This document shows positions 26,001-34,409 of a stretch of 64,000 bases of DNA, in pieces; positions within the stretch are counted from its first letter, which is position 1, and every line of letters begins with the position of its first letter. The stretch is taken from the NCBI RefSeq assembly GCF_024054555.1, contig NZ_JAMXLY010000008.1, forward strand, positions 1-64,000, written 5' to 3'. Position numbers and translations under genes: made by a program. The notes under the pieces are model-generated. The model saw nothing but the letters and a program-made list of their open reading frames with translations, was not told the DNA's origin and did no database searches. Origin of the DNA: Segatella cerevisiae. Its GTDB lineage: Bacteria; Bacteroidota; Bacteroidia; Bacteroidales; Bacteroidaceae.

Positions 26001-26166
26001 GACCGAACAGGGCTAGGCAGATCGCATCGAGAATGGTCGATTTCCCAGCACCTGTGTTGCCGTCAATCAGGAACAGCGGTTCATCCCTCAATGGTTTTTG
26101 AGTAAAGTCAATCGTGGCGTCCTCAATAGACGCGATATTGTGGATCGTAACTTTCAGTAGTTTCAT
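23080..26166 (-). CDS. sbcC: SbcC, ATPase subunit of the SbcCD nuclease
   Basis: The 1028-residue SMC/Rad50-type protein has Walker A GNTGAGKST at 36-44, a Q-loop and a long coiled coil split by a zinc hook (CPVCGKP at about 501-507), then LSGGESF (about 925) and Walker B LFIDEGFGTLD (about 958-968). It drives cleavage of hairpins and protein-blocked DNA ends by SbcD, in replication-linked DNA repair. Its ATG overlaps the sbcD stop by four bases, so the two are co-translated with sbcD first. The length is close to that of the family, and no broken motif is seen. Confidence 0.95.
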   Translation of the reverse strand: MKLLKVTIHNIASIEDATIDFTQKPLRDEPLFLIDGNTGAGKSTILDAICLALFGQTPRMSFPDSEKYSTGMKRQNGDEQLIPVNSNAQLLRRGKSEAKAILEFETTDGIPYKATWAVARVRNKINGAVKADENLLENMQTHQTIDKKTEARRRVTELIGLSYEQFCRTSMLAQGEFTKFLKSKPSEKSEILERLTGTEIYSETGRTIFEITQQKGEDSKRKQDRCDQIQILTGEQRQELLDKQTVDDNQKKALEKEIDALQKQRDWLQHYQETHNRYATALKTKEELDNQMNSDVYLTEEQLVKDIHESNEALVNYRDQLDAVTRLDKEKARESDLKLYYGALLTAHQTLDQKKQLAENTLPQLRQKVNDAKTEQNQKQADSAKQRQKIVRLNVELDALKPDEIRQKDKHLETFVLNCNQVDSDRNLLEEKGKQLQGEENELSQLQNEIQKDEGELTKTEQTFKTATEDLRVKKAVYEKLEWNTKEVVKQIRHDLAPGDRCPVCGKPIDAHLDDAHFASLLEQPKQEYDDAKKHYDDLATSCRSQSLLIKSKKANESTKARKVKTDRTTYQNQLDQFLKTLIRLGILHDNETFNLQLILGKINLLRQDADTQRNQLAKKIEQINSLTQLIGSEQKTQTALDTALLNAGQNVSKAENNLKQTEDLIAQYAQMQTTIQTYENNAPEILQTWGKDIPAATIQIPVEKLDSSWLTFSQKVINWDAAIASCTREIGTKKKALSDFFSSHPNITQMRLQELSRYDKTAIAKIEAAHQTLKTNLDKAKGAIQTLAKQIQEQEANRQVKEEGTTLQMLDDQIAGKKTEKDTLTREYGEITQQLKADDEKIKASAQARAEAEQARQEYMRWKRFSFYFGDSAGTKFRNIAQSFILGHLLKIANRYLEQFTDRFILTCSPGSLVILVKDKFMGTPPQSTSILSGGESFMVSLSLALALSQLSASSNSVDTLFIDEGFGTLDPEYLQAVMTTLERLHQMGGRRVGIISHVATLAQTIPTQIQVREIDPTKSKIEVVQL

Positions 26167-27365
26167 TTGTGTCTCTCCTCTTCAACTTGGCGGACTGCCT
26201 CGTCCAGCATTTCATCAAATTCCTGTGAATGTATGCCCAATTGGTCCATATAGCGGCCGGCGACCTGCTGCAGGCTCATGTCAGCGAGTTCTTCGGGTGT
26301 GATGTCGTCCCGGATCTCATCGGCAGGTTGGTTCTCGAAAGTTGCAAGGTGTCTGCAGAAGCGGCACTGTTTGCCTTTCAATGCCTCTACGGCACGCTCG
26401 TCAATATCCGGATCGAAAGCATCGCGGGTCTTGACGTTCATGAACACGTACATGGGTTGGTCATCCGGCAATTGTGCGAGGGCTTTCAGCGCCTCTTCCG
26501 TATAGGCCGGTTGTTTTGGCACGACGCGCAAGGGCAGCGGATTGAGAATCTCATGCGTTGACAATTTAGGCAGGTTGCCGTCATTGAAGTCCACTATCGT
26601 CACACTGTGCCTGTAATCCTCATTCACGTTGACGGGAATGGGCGATCCTGAATACCTGATGCATTTACCAGTTCCCGACAATGTCTGCGGGCGATGGATA
26701 TGCCCCAAGGCAACATAGTCGAAGTTGTCCCCGAAGACGTCGGGAGAAACATAATCCAGTCCTCCTGCCCCGGTGTGATTGTCATCCTCCTTGTGTCCGG
26801 TGATGTCACAACCGCGCACTGCGAGATGCGCCATCAGTACGACAGGCAGATGCTGCGGGTTGACCTTCTGCACTTTTTCTCCCAAAGTCCGGAAGAAATA
26901 CTTCTGCCGGTCTTCTCCCTCAGGAGCCGGGGGAAAATTGTGTGTCGAAAGGAACGGCACCGCCGCAATGATGCATTTGCCGTCGACCCGGAAAATATGC
27001 CCGTGCCAGTCGACCTGACCGTCAGCAGTATGGCGCAATGTTCCGACGACATGCACATTGGCGAGTTGCCACAGATTGCTGTCCACCTCCAATCGACTTG
27101 CGCTGTCGTGATTGCCGGCAGTGATGAATACAGGCATATCAGGGGCTGCATCGTGTATCCGGATCATGGCATCGGTGTACATCTTCTGCGCCTTTACTGA
27201 AGGAGCGATGGAATGGAAGATATCCCCACTGACGACCATGGCGTCAGGTTGCGCGTCGTGGACTATCTGCACCAACTGGTCCAGAAAGGCTTGATGCTCA
27301 ATGCGGCGGTCGAAAGTGTACAGATACTGGCCGAGGTGCCAGTCACTCGTGTGTATGATTTTCAT
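26163..27365 (-). CDS. sbcD: SbcD, nuclease subunit of SbcCD
   Basis: A 400-residue Mre11-type metallophosphoesterase. MKIIHTSDWHLGQYL starts the protein and gives the first motif (D8, H10). VVSGDIF, TAGNHDSASR and VALGHIHRPQ follow in order as further motifs for the two-metal site. I chose ATG 27365 because the family begins exactly at MKIIHTSDWHLG; a longer frame adds 52 unrelated residues. A near-consensus -7 element (TATCTTTA on the minus strand) lies 15 bases or so upstream of this start. It forms an operon with sbcC. Confidence 0.95.
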   Translation of the reverse strand: MKIIHTSDWHLGQYLYTFDRRIEHQAFLDQLVQIVHDAQPDAMVVSGDIFHSIAPSVKAQKMYTDAMIRIHDAAPDMPVFITAGNHDSASRLEVDSNLWQLANVHVVGTLRHTADGQVDWHGHIFRVDGKCIIAAVPFLSTHNFPPAPEGEDRQKYFFRTLGEKVQKVNPQHLPVVLMAHLAVRGCDITGHKEDDNHTGAGGLDYVSPDVFGDNFDYVALGHIHRPQTLSGTGKCIRYSGSPIPVNVNEDYRHSVTIVDFNDGNLPKLSTHEILNPLPLRVVPKQPAYTEEALKALAQLPDDQPMYVFMNVKTRDAFDPDIDERAVEALKGKQCRFCRHLATFENQPADEIRDDITPEELADMSLQQVAGRYMDQLGIHSQEFDEMLDEAVRQVEEERHK

Positions 27366-27508
27366 TGAATTGGAAGATTTTAAAGATATGACGGATTCAG
27401 GTCTTTTCACCTTACAAAAATAATAAAAAATCAGATAATCTTGTGCTCTTCGGTTATTATTTTTTCGATTAGCGGCAGTCAGGGAAGGTGTTTTCCGAAA
27501 TAAAATGC

Positions 27509-27516
27509 TATCTTTG
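27509..27516 (+). promoter_or_regulatory. Promoter -7 element of the exonuclease gene
   Basis: TATCTTTG matches TAnnTTTG. It supports the ATG at 27608 over an earlier start at 27488, which lies upstream of this promoter. Confidence 0.5.
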
Positions 27517-27607
27517 TCCATCCAAAGACAGTTTGTTTAGTATCTTGCAGACGAGTTGTCTTCAAACTGATTTTAAGTGTCGAGGTTCATTCAGAAAGCC
27601 AAGGGTA

Positions 27608-28099
27608 ATGGAAGATTTTGCAGCAATAGATTTTGAAACCGCCAATTTCTCACGTACGAGTGTTTGCAGCGTAGGTGTCGTGATCGTCAGGGCAGCGCAG
27701 TTTGTCGACTCCTTCTATTCACTGATCCAACCCGAACCCAACTATTACAATTTCCGCTGCACGATGGTCCATGGACTGACCTGTGAAGACACCGACGACG
27801 CGCCTGTATTCCCCTTCGTCTGGCAGCAGATCGCACCCAAGATCGCCGGATTGCCGCTGGTCGCCCACAACAGTCCTTTTGACGAAGGTTGCCTGAAGGC
27901 CGTATTCCGGTGCTACCAGATGGATTATCCCGACTACCCCTTTTATGACACGCTCAGAGTTTCGAGGAAAGTTCTCCCCGACCTGCCGAACCACCAGTTG
28001 CAGACTGTTGCTGCTGCCTGCGGGTACGACCTGACCAGGCACCACCATGCGCTCGCAGATGCCGAAGCCTGTGCATGGATAGCTAAGGCTATCCTATAG
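27608..28099 (+). CDS. DnaQ-like 3'-5' exonuclease (DEDDh family)
   Basis: A 163-residue exonuclease domain without other parts. The DEDDh motifs are present: AIDFETA (D8, E10), LVAHNSPFDEG (motif II D), and HHALADAEA (H and last D). It resembles the free-standing EXOIII proteins of Bacteroidota rather than a DNA polymerase subunit. It may trim DNA or RNA ends; the neighbouring sbcCD genes, read in the opposite direction, also deal with DNA ends. The start at 27608 lies about 85 bases after its promoter. Confidence 0.88.
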   Translation: MEDFAAIDFETANFSRTSVCSVGVVIVRAAQFVDSFYSLIQPEPNYYNFRCTMVHGLTCEDTDDAPVFPFVWQQIAPKIAGLPLVAHNSPFDEGCLKAVFRCYQMDYPDYPFYDTLRVSRKVLPDLPNHQLQTVAAACGYDLTRHHHALADAEACAWIAKAIL

Positions 28100-28150
28100 G
28101 ATAACCTTTTTTCCCTTGAATAGGATAACCTTTTTATTTTCTTCCCTTGA
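28096..28150. repeat. Short direct repeat between the exonuclease and sulfatase-like genes
   Basis: ATAGGATAACCTTTTT followed by CCCTTGA occurs twice, at 28096 and 28120, with a 24-base period and a small insertion in the second copy. It covers the exonuclease stop codon and the end of the convergent gene, as if the end had been duplicated. Confidence 0.6.
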
Positions 28151-30224
28151 AATAGAGATTGACATACTGGTAATAAGCCTGTGCCTTTCTGACCAAAGTC
28201 CGGTCAGGTTGTTTTCTGAGTATTTCATCGTCGTTCCATTCCCCAGTCGGCCGGAGTTGATATTGCCGGATCTTCCTGACGGGTGACAGTACTGTGAGCG
28301 TATGGTCTTGCATATATCCCAAGTCCTGATAAGTTGCCATGAAAGCTCGGGGAATAAAGTGAGGGCCGAGAATATTCCCGCCAGCGAACTTTACCCGACA
28401 AGGCAAGTGCAAAAGTCCCATCACCGTTGGCATGACGTCAATCTGGGAACAGAGCGTACTTACAAAATGAGGCGGGATGTTCCCCGGCGAATAGATGATG
28501 CAGGGGATATGGTATTTCTCCACAGGCAGAGAGGTCTTGCCTGCACTCGAAGCACAATGGTCAGCGATGATGACGAATACAGTGCGATGAAACCAGGGTT
28601 TTTGAGAAGCAGCAGAGATGAAATGCCCAATGGCATAATCCGTGTACCGCACAGCGTTCTCACGTGTTTTCGGATTGCCGTCGACCTTGATTTTCCCTAA
28701 CGGATAGGTGTAAGGACGATGGTTGCTGGTTGTCATGATCTGTGCAAAGAAAGGCCTGTCCTTGGCAGCGTCCTGATCGAATACCTGAAGACTCTTCCTG
28801 AAGATGTCTTCATCACAAACACCCCAAATATTAGAGAAGGTGATGTCTTTCTGCGGGATCTGACTTCTGTCAATCACCTGATAGCCATTGCGGGAGAAAT
28901 AATTTCCCATATTGTCGAAATAACTGTCCCCGCCATAGAGAAACTGGACCTGATAACCCAGTTGTTTGAGTTGTGCACCTACGGAAAAGTTTCCCATCCT
29001 GTTGTTTTCCCGTTTGATGATGCTCTCGCCTGCGCTGGGCGGTACACAGAGAGACAAGGCCTCCAACCCCCGTACAGTCCTATTGCCGGCAGCATAGAGA
29101 TTATCGAATACCAGACTCTTCGGGAGCAACCGATCCAGTTCCGGTGTCAAATGACACTTGTTGCCGTAGCGGGTCAGGAAATCCCCGCTCAAACTCTCCA
29201 CTGTCACGAGGACGATATTGAGTTTTCTGGGATGTTCTCCCCTGCTGATGACTTTTTCTCCACGACTGTCCAGTCCAGCTTCGTGTCGGTAGACAGCCAT
29301 GCACGTCTGCTTCGGGATCATGGCATAGAACTTGTCATAATCGAGTTTGTTGCTTTGAAATGCTTTCAGAAAATCATAAGGGCCGTTCTGTTCCAGTTGT
29401 GTGACATATTCGTCCTCACTCTGCAGGTTTCCTGTCCATGACACCAAGCACCAGGCAATGACGCATGCCACTGCATATCCCCCTGTCTGTGACAACAGAC
29501 CGACAGGGCTATACAAGGCGCCTGACCTGAAGCGGTGCCTGCCTGCAGTCAGGATAACCAGTAATAGAGAGAGGATAAAAGCGCCTGTAAATAAAGGTAT
29601 GACGGCATAAGACTGCATGATGTTCCCGATGGTCTCATTCGTATAGACCAGGTAATCCACTGCAATAAAGTTGAACCTCACGCCGAATTCCTGCCAGAAG
29701 AAATATTCAGCCAAACAGACGATCAAAAACAGGAAGACATATAGGATCCACGTAAAATAAACAGATATTTTACGCCAGGTATTCCGTAAGCCCGGTATAA
29801 AAAACCGCAGGGAAAAACTGATCAGTTTCCAGGTAAGGAATATCCTGGCAATTCTGGCGGCGGCGCCCCCATAGTCAGCAAATATAGAATGAAAGAACCA
29901 TACATAGACGAACGCTGCCAGCCACAATCCTTCAATCACCCAGCCAGCTGCTTTGCTGTACTTCCATTCATTCAGGCCTAAATAAACCAAGAGCAATGGC
30001 AGCAGAAGCAGGACACACATACTGCTGTCAGACAGTACTCCTACTCCCAGAAGGCGTACGATTTCAAGAAAGGAAAAGGAATTGCCGGCCGCCGGACCGG
30101 TAAGCATCAATATGATACGAAGAATGAACCCTGCAACCAGGTATAATTCGAAAAACTGAACCGCAATAAGATGTACGGGATTGCTGTACGAGGTAGCCTT
30201 ATGACGAAATAAGTCTGTATTCAT
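28134..30224 (-). CDS. LTA synthase family (sulfatase-fold) membrane protein
   Basis: A 696-residue protein: five membrane helices in about the first 260 residues, then an extracytoplasmic sulfatase-like domain. NIVLVTVESLSGDFL begins the domain, NRTVRGLEALSL (about 374-385) holds the probable catalytic Thr, FAQIMTTSNHRPYTYP and VIIADHCASSAG provide metal ligands. The family transfers phosphoglycerol or phosphoethanolamine-type groups from lipids to envelope glycans; Gram-negative members are OpgB-like rather than true lipoteichoic acid synthases. It has its own promoter (30259-30266) and diverges from the PAP2 operon. Confidence 0.88.
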   Translation of the reverse strand: MNTDLFRHKATSYSNPVHLIAVQFFELYLVAGFILRIILMLTGPAAGNSFSFLEIVRLLGVGVLSDSSMCVLLLLPLLLVYLGLNEWKYSKAAGWVIEGLWLAAFVYVWFFHSIFADYGGAAARIARIFLTWKLISFSLRFFIPGLRNTWRKISVYFTWILYVFLFLIVCLAEYFFWQEFGVRFNFIAVDYLVYTNETIGNIMQSYAVIPLFTGAFILSLLLVILTAGRHRFRSGALYSPVGLLSQTGGYAVACVIAWCLVSWTGNLQSEDEYVTQLEQNGPYDFLKAFQSNKLDYDKFYAMIPKQTCMAVYRHEAGLDSRGEKVISRGEHPRKLNIVLVTVESLSGDFLTRYGNKCHLTPELDRLLPKSLVFDNLYAAGNRTVRGLEALSLCVPPSAGESIIKRENNRMGNFSVGAQLKQLGYQVQFLYGGDSYFDNMGNYFSRNGYQVIDRSQIPQKDITFSNIWGVCDEDIFRKSLQVFDQDAAKDRPFFAQIMTTSNHRPYTYPLGKIKVDGNPKTRENAVRYTDYAIGHFISAASQKPWFHRTVFVIIADHCASSAGKTSLPVEKYHIPCIIYSPGNIPPHFVSTLCSQIDVMPTVMGLLHLPCRVKFAGGNILGPHFIPRAFMATYQDLGYMQDHTLTVLSPVRKIRQYQLRPTGEWNDDEILRKQPDRTLVRKAQAYYQYVNLYFKGRK

Positions 30225-30258
30225 ATCTGCTTAAATCTGTATTTTAAAATTTCCAACG

Positions 30259-30266
30259 CAAAAATA
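30259..30266 (-). promoter_or_regulatory. Promoter -7 element of the LTA-synthase-like gene
   Basis: The minus strand reads TATTTTTG, matching TAnnTTTG, 35 bases before the start codon. Confidence 0.5.
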
Positions 30267-30415
30267 AGCATAAATTCTATATTTCTGATCACCAAATATT
30301 TAAATAGTCCTTAGATTTTGTAGAGAATCTGTGTTTTTTGTTTTTTGTCTTTATTCGCCAAGATTTCTCCAAAGTTAGTTATTATTTTCGCCACAAATAT
30401 ATAAAGGCAAGAACC

Positions 30416-31207
30416 ATGTACTCAAACTATATCTCTGCTAACATGAAATATACCCCTACTGTCCGGTACATTTCAGTTAACATGATGTACCGTAAAGCGG
30501 CTGCCAAGGCTTTAACCCTGACGAGTCTGCTGGGTATATTGCTGATCGTCATCGGTCAGTGGAGTGAATATGTGGCTGTACTGGATCTCATGGATAAGAA
30601 ACTGATGCTGATGCTGAATTTCAAGGGATCAACCTTTACCGACAATTTCTGGTATCATTATTCGCAGAAAACGTTATGGATACCACTGGCAGCTGTATCC
30701 TTGTGGAGTTCTGTCCGGGACTACCCTAAAGAAAAACTCGACAAACTCATTTTTTTTATTGTGACGATCGCCTTAGTTGCTTTTCTGGACCGACTCTCTT
30801 CCGGTGTGATCAAACCCCTCGTTGGTCGCTTACGCCCTTCACATGATCCATCTATTGCACCACTGCTCCATTACGTCAACGGCTACAGAGGTGGCCTGCA
30901 TGGATTCGTGTCTGGTCATGCAACCGTTTCAGTAGGGATCATCACATGGCTGGGAATGATCTATAAAGACAAACTGACCCGGATTTCCCTGGTGTTGTTT
31001 TCCGGCATGCTGTGCTATTCCAGAATCTATCTGGGGGTACACTATCCAGGAGATGTCCTTTGCGGTGCCCTCATAGGCTTTATCTTCGCATACTTTACAT
31101 TCCAGTTTCTCAGCCGTAAAATCAAGACCAAACCGGTGACCAGGCGTCCCTACATCCTGTTGTCTATTTTTTACCTTACCCTGATAATTTTATTGATCAG
31201 TGCATAA
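30416..31207 (+). CDS. PAP2 family membrane phosphatase
   Basis: A 263-residue membrane phosphatase. The three PAP2 motifs are K133-x6-RP141 (KPLVGRLRP), SGH at 166-168 (GFVSGHAT) and SR-x5-H-x3-D at 202-213 (SRIYLGVHYPGD), in helices of a six-helix membrane protein. Members remove phosphate from lipids such as undecaprenyl diphosphate or lipid A. ATG 30416 follows an AAGGCAAGA-type site; ATG 30482 is an alternative. It leads into a two-component system (25 bases to the regulator), which suggests envelope-stress or lipid A remodelling, as is known for LpxE/PmrAB-type pairs; that link is inference. Confidence 0.88.
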   Translation: MYSNYISANMKYTPTVRYISVNMMYRKAAAKALTLTSLLGILLIVIGQWSEYVAVLDLMDKKLMLMLNFKGSTFTDNFWYHYSQKTLWIPLAAVSLWSSVRDYPKEKLDKLIFFIVTIALVAFLDRLSSGVIKPLVGRLRPSHDPSIAPLLHYVNGYRGGLHGFVSGHATVSVGIITWLGMIYKDKLTRISLVLFSGMLCYSRIYLGVHYPGDVLCGALIGFIFAYFTFQFLSRKIKTKPVTRRPYILLSIFYLTLIILLISA

Positions 31208-31232
31208 TAAATAACAATCAAAGTCCGTTAGT

Positions 31233-31922
31233 ATGTCTGAATGTATGAAAATATTAATTATAGAAGATGAGCACAGGCTTTCAGACAGTATGAAAGACTA
31301 TCTGGAAGGTCAGAATTATCTTTGCGAGCAAGCTTTTGATTTCAAGACGGCGAAAATGATGGCGGGCACTTACGAATATGATTGTATCCTGCTCGACCTG
31401 ATGCTCCCCGGAGGTAGTGGCCTTGACATCTTGCGTACTATCCGGAAGGAACATAAGAGTACAGGAGTGATCATCATCTCTGCCAAGGACTCTCTGGACG
31501 ACCGGGTGACCGGCCTGAAGATAGGAGCAGATGATTATCTTCCTAAGCCTTTCGCACTGCCGGAACTCTCCATGCGTATTTATGCCTTGATCCGTCGTCA
31601 GGAATTCTCGGCCAGTAATGTCGTGTCTTCCAATCATGTCGAAATCAATCTCCTGACCAAATCGGTCACCGTAAACAATCATCCGGTCGAACTTACTCGT
31701 TCGGAGTATGAGCTGCTTCTCTTCTTGATCAGTAATCGTAACAAGGTGATTTCCAAGGCAGCTATTGCTGAACATCTCAGTGGAGAAATGGCCGACATGA
31801 TGGATAACTATGATTTTATCTATTCTCACATCAAGAACTTAAAGGCAAAACTCTCCAGGAATGGCGTCAAGGGGATGATCCAGACTATTTATGGGACGGG
31901 ATACAGATGGAAAGAAGTTTGA
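31233..31922 (+). CDS. OmpR/PhoB-type response regulator
   Basis: A 229-residue regulator. The receiver domain has EDE at about 11-13, phosphoacceptor D55 (CILLDLMLPG), a conserved Thr/Ser region (IIISAKD) and LPKPF. The C-terminal winged helix contains PVELTRSEYELLLFLISNRNKVISKAAIAEHL and IYGTGYRWKEV, typical OmpR wording. The start could also be the ATG at 31245 (MKILIIED). Its TGA stop overlaps the kinase ATG at 31922, giving tight coupling. Confidence 0.93.
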   Translation: MSECMKILIIEDEHRLSDSMKDYLEGQNYLCEQAFDFKTAKMMAGTYEYDCILLDLMLPGGSGLDILRTIRKEHKSTGVIIISAKDSLDDRVTGLKIGADDYLPKPFALPELSMRIYALIRRQEFSASNVVSSNHVEINLLTKSVTVNNHPVELTRSEYELLLFLISNRNKVISKAAIAEHLSGEMADMMDNYDFIYSHIKNLKAKLSRNGVKGMIQTIYGTGYRWKEV

Positions 31923-32953
31923 TGAATAAGATGATGACGAGATTCGCCATCAGCATGGTCATTATCTTGATATTGACTACTCCTTTTTTATATGAACTGA
32001 CTACACATTTCTATGCGGAGGATTTGGTGCGTATCGCCAAAGATTATGGTATACGCCCTCGCACAGACTTAAATAAGGATGTGCTGGTGGGACTTTTCAT
32101 CCAGTTCTTTGGCATTATGGCTGCATTTGCAGTGACCATTCTGCTGGTCCTGCAGTTTGTCCCAAGACGGTTGTGGCAGCCTTTCAGGAAGACGCTCTCT
32201 ACGATCAGTAAATTCAAGGTTGAGGAAGGCCCAGTCACCCTGCCAGCCAATACGGGAGTGAAAGAGTTTGATCAGTTGAATGCTACCTTAAACCAGATCC
32301 TGCTTACCAGTGCTAAAAGTTATCGGGTACAGAAGGAATTTACAGAGAATGCTTCTCACGAACTCCAGACTCCGCTGTCTATAGTGCTCAACAAGATAGA
32401 TAATCTCTTGCAGGATGAGCATCTGACCGCATATCAGGCCAGTGAGATCCAGGAAATGCAACAAGAGCTGCTGCACATGAGCCGTCTCAGCAAAAATCTC
32501 CTCTTGCTTTCAAAGATAGAAAACAATCAATACAAGACACTGAATCATGTCAATTTAACGGATAAGATAGAATCCATCCTTCCCCAACTGGAGAGTCTTT
32601 CTGGCGATATTGTCATCAAGAAGAACTTCATCCAGAATGACCTTGACCTGCAATGTAATGAAACTTTGCTGGTAAGCATGATCAATAATCTGGTAGTAAA
32701 TGCCGTACGGCATAATTGCCCGGAAGGATCCATCACCATTACCGTCGCTGATCGTCAGCTTTCCGTCTCCAATACGTCGGCAGAAGCGCCCCTGGACGGC
32801 AGCCGGATCTTCTCCCGCTTCTACCGCACTCAGAAGAACCAGAAAGGGAACGGACTGGGGCTGGCTATTGTCAAGTCTATCTGTGACTATCATGGATGGA
32901 AGGTGGGCTACCATTATCAAGATGGGCAGCATGTTTTTACAGTTGTATTCTGA
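31922..32953 (+). CDS. Sensor histidine kinase
   Basis: A 343-residue kinase, partner of the regulator before it. Two membrane helices (about 8-26 and 54-79) border a short periplasmic loop of about 27 residues. The dimerisation domain has phosphoacceptor His146 (NASHELQTPLS) and the ATPase domain has the N box and GNGLGLAIVKSICDYHGW. The short sensor loop suggests sensing within the membrane or at its surface, as with antimicrobial-peptide or envelope sensors. I chose ATG 31922 (TGATG overlap); ATG 31907 in frame is an alternative. Confidence 0.92.
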   Translation: MNKMMTRFAISMVIILILTTPFLYELTTHFYAEDLVRIAKDYGIRPRTDLNKDVLVGLFIQFFGIMAAFAVTILLVLQFVPRRLWQPFRKTLSTISKFKVEEGPVTLPANTGVKEFDQLNATLNQILLTSAKSYRVQKEFTENASHELQTPLSIVLNKIDNLLQDEHLTAYQASEIQEMQQELLHMSRLSKNLLLLSKIENNQYKTLNHVNLTDKIESILPQLESLSGDIVIKKNFIQNDLDLQCNETLLVSMINNLVVNAVRHNCPEGSITITVADRQLSVSNTSAEAPLDGSRIFSRFYRTQKNQKGNGLGLAIVKSICDYHGWKVGYHYQDGQHVFTVVF

Positions 32954-33663
32954 TGTATATCGTATTGATTATTGTGGGATTGATCGCCGGCACCTTATCC
33001 GGCTCGATCGGTTTTGGCGGCGGGATGATTCTCTTGCCGGTTATCACGTATTTCTATGGAGTGGAAATCGCAGTCCCCGTCTCTACCATTGCCCAGATGA
33101 TGAGCAACCTTTCCCGTGCAGCTATGGGCTGGAAGGAGATCAAGTGGAAACAGGTTCTCTGGTTTCTCATTCCAGCCTTACCCTTCACGGCCCTGGGCGC
33201 TTGCGGCTTCTCCCTCGTTAACAAAACCCTGATGACACGGCTTCTCTGCATTTTCCTGATTGTTTTCTCAATCATGAAAATGGGCAATAAGATTCATCTG
33301 CCGAAAGGTCATAAAACGGTTATCGGTGGCGGCATGCTCACGGGTTTGCTCAACGGGATGCTTGGAATATCCGGCCCGATAAGCAGCGCGGTATTCCTGA
33401 CCCTTGACCTCTCACCGGTCTCTTATATCGCAAGTGAGGCTACTGCCGCCGCTGCCATGCACATCGTGAAGGCTATCACCTACGGCAAATTCAATCTCAT
33501 GAACGAGCATATCTTCCTGAATGGCCTCTTGATCGGTTGCGCGATGATGGCCGGAAACTGGATAGCTTTCAGGCTTATTCGAAACGTTAATAAGAAGCCC
33601 TATCAGCGTGTCGTAGGGATCATGATGATTGCGGTGTCTATCTGGCTTTTCCTCACCGTCTAA
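32953..33663 (+). CDS. TauE/SafE family membrane transporter
   Basis: A 236-residue protein with about eight membrane helices. GTLSGSIGFGGGMILLPVITYF and GMLTGLLNGMLGISGPISSAVFLTL are the two repeated signature segments of the TauE/SafE family, which exports sulfite, sulfonates or other small organic acids. The start ATG overlaps the kinase stop (TGATG), so it is the fourth gene of the PAP2, regulator, kinase operon. The substrate is not known; the shared operon suggests its expression follows the same envelope signal. Confidence 0.88.
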   Translation: MYIVLIIVGLIAGTLSGSIGFGGGMILLPVITYFYGVEIAVPVSTIAQMMSNLSRAAMGWKEIKWKQVLWFLIPALPFTALGACGFSLVNKTLMTRLLCIFLIVFSIMKMGNKIHLPKGHKTVIGGGMLTGLLNGMLGISGPISSAVFLTLDLSPVSYIASEATAAAAMHIVKAITYGKFNLMNEHIFLNGLLIGCAMMAGNWIAFRLIRNVNKKPYQRVVGIMMIAVSIWLFLTV

Positions 33664-33671
33664 ATCATAAT

Positions 33672-34409
33672 TCAGAGTATCTTACTCAGAAAGTCCTGCA
33701 ACCTCGGGCTCTTCGGATGCAGGAAGAGCTCTTCCGGTTTTCCATCTTCCGTGACACCACCGTCACTGAAGAAAAGCACCCTGTGTGCTACTTCCCTTGC
33801 GAAGGCCATCTCGTGGGTAACCACGATCATCGTCATTCCCGAGGCAGCCAACTGGCGCATCAGTTCCAGGACCTCACCCACCATTTCCGGATCCAGGGCT
33901 GAAGTAGGTTCATCAAACAGCATCACATCAGGTTCCATGATCAGGGAGCGGATGATGGCTATGCGTTGTTTCTGTCCTCCTGACAGGACGTCAGGATAGG
34001 TATCAGCCTTATCTTCCAGCCCGATACGCTTGAGGAGCAGGTCTGTTTTCTCAGACGCCTCTTCTTTTCCCATCTTCCCCAGGACTATGGGAGCCAGCAT
34101 GATATTACGGCGAATGGTCATATTCGGAAACAGATTAAACTGTTGGAAGACCATTCCTATACGTTCCCTCATACGGTCTGTATTGATCTCAGGAGAGGTA
34201 ATGTCTGTACCTTCGAAGAGAATCCTCCCGCCTGTCGGACGTTCCAGAAGATTGAGCGAACGCAGGAACGTGGATTTTCCACAACCCGATGGACCGATGA
34301 TAGCGATCACCTCCCCCTTTCGGATCGTCAGGTCAATGTCATGCAACACCTCGTGATCACCGAATGATTTCTTCAGGTGCTCGATTCTTATCAGAACTTT
34401 ATCTTTCAT
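33672..34409 (-). CDS. Amino-acid ABC transporter ATP-binding protein (GlnQ-like)
   Basis: A 245-residue ABC ATPase. Walker [10 protein letters not shown] at 39-47, Q-loop ([12 protein letters not shown]), signature LSGGQKQR, Walker [13 protein letters not shown] and switch VVTHEM are all intact. The sequence is close to the polar amino acid transport group (GlnQ/HisP). It overlaps the end of the upstream fused binding/permease gene by 11 bases and is transcribed with it, so the transporter comprises one ATPase and one fused binding/permease chain. Confidence 0.93.
   Translation of the reverse strand: MKDKVLIRIEHLKKSFGDHEVLHDIDLTIRKGEVIAIIGPSGCGKSTFLRSLNLLERPTGGRILFEGTDITSPEINTDRMRERIGMVFQQFNLFPNMTIRRNIMLAPIVLGKMGKEEASEKTDLLLKRIGLEDKADTYPDVLSGGQKQRIAIIRSLIMEPDVMLFDEPTSALDPEMVGEVLELMRQLAASGMTMIVVTHEMAFAREVAHRVLFFSDGGVTEDGKPEELFLHPKSPRLQDFLSKIL

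Noticed and set aside
27488..27607. Upstream start for the DnaQ-like exonuclease
   Set aside because: It lies before the promoter element and adds residues unlike the family.
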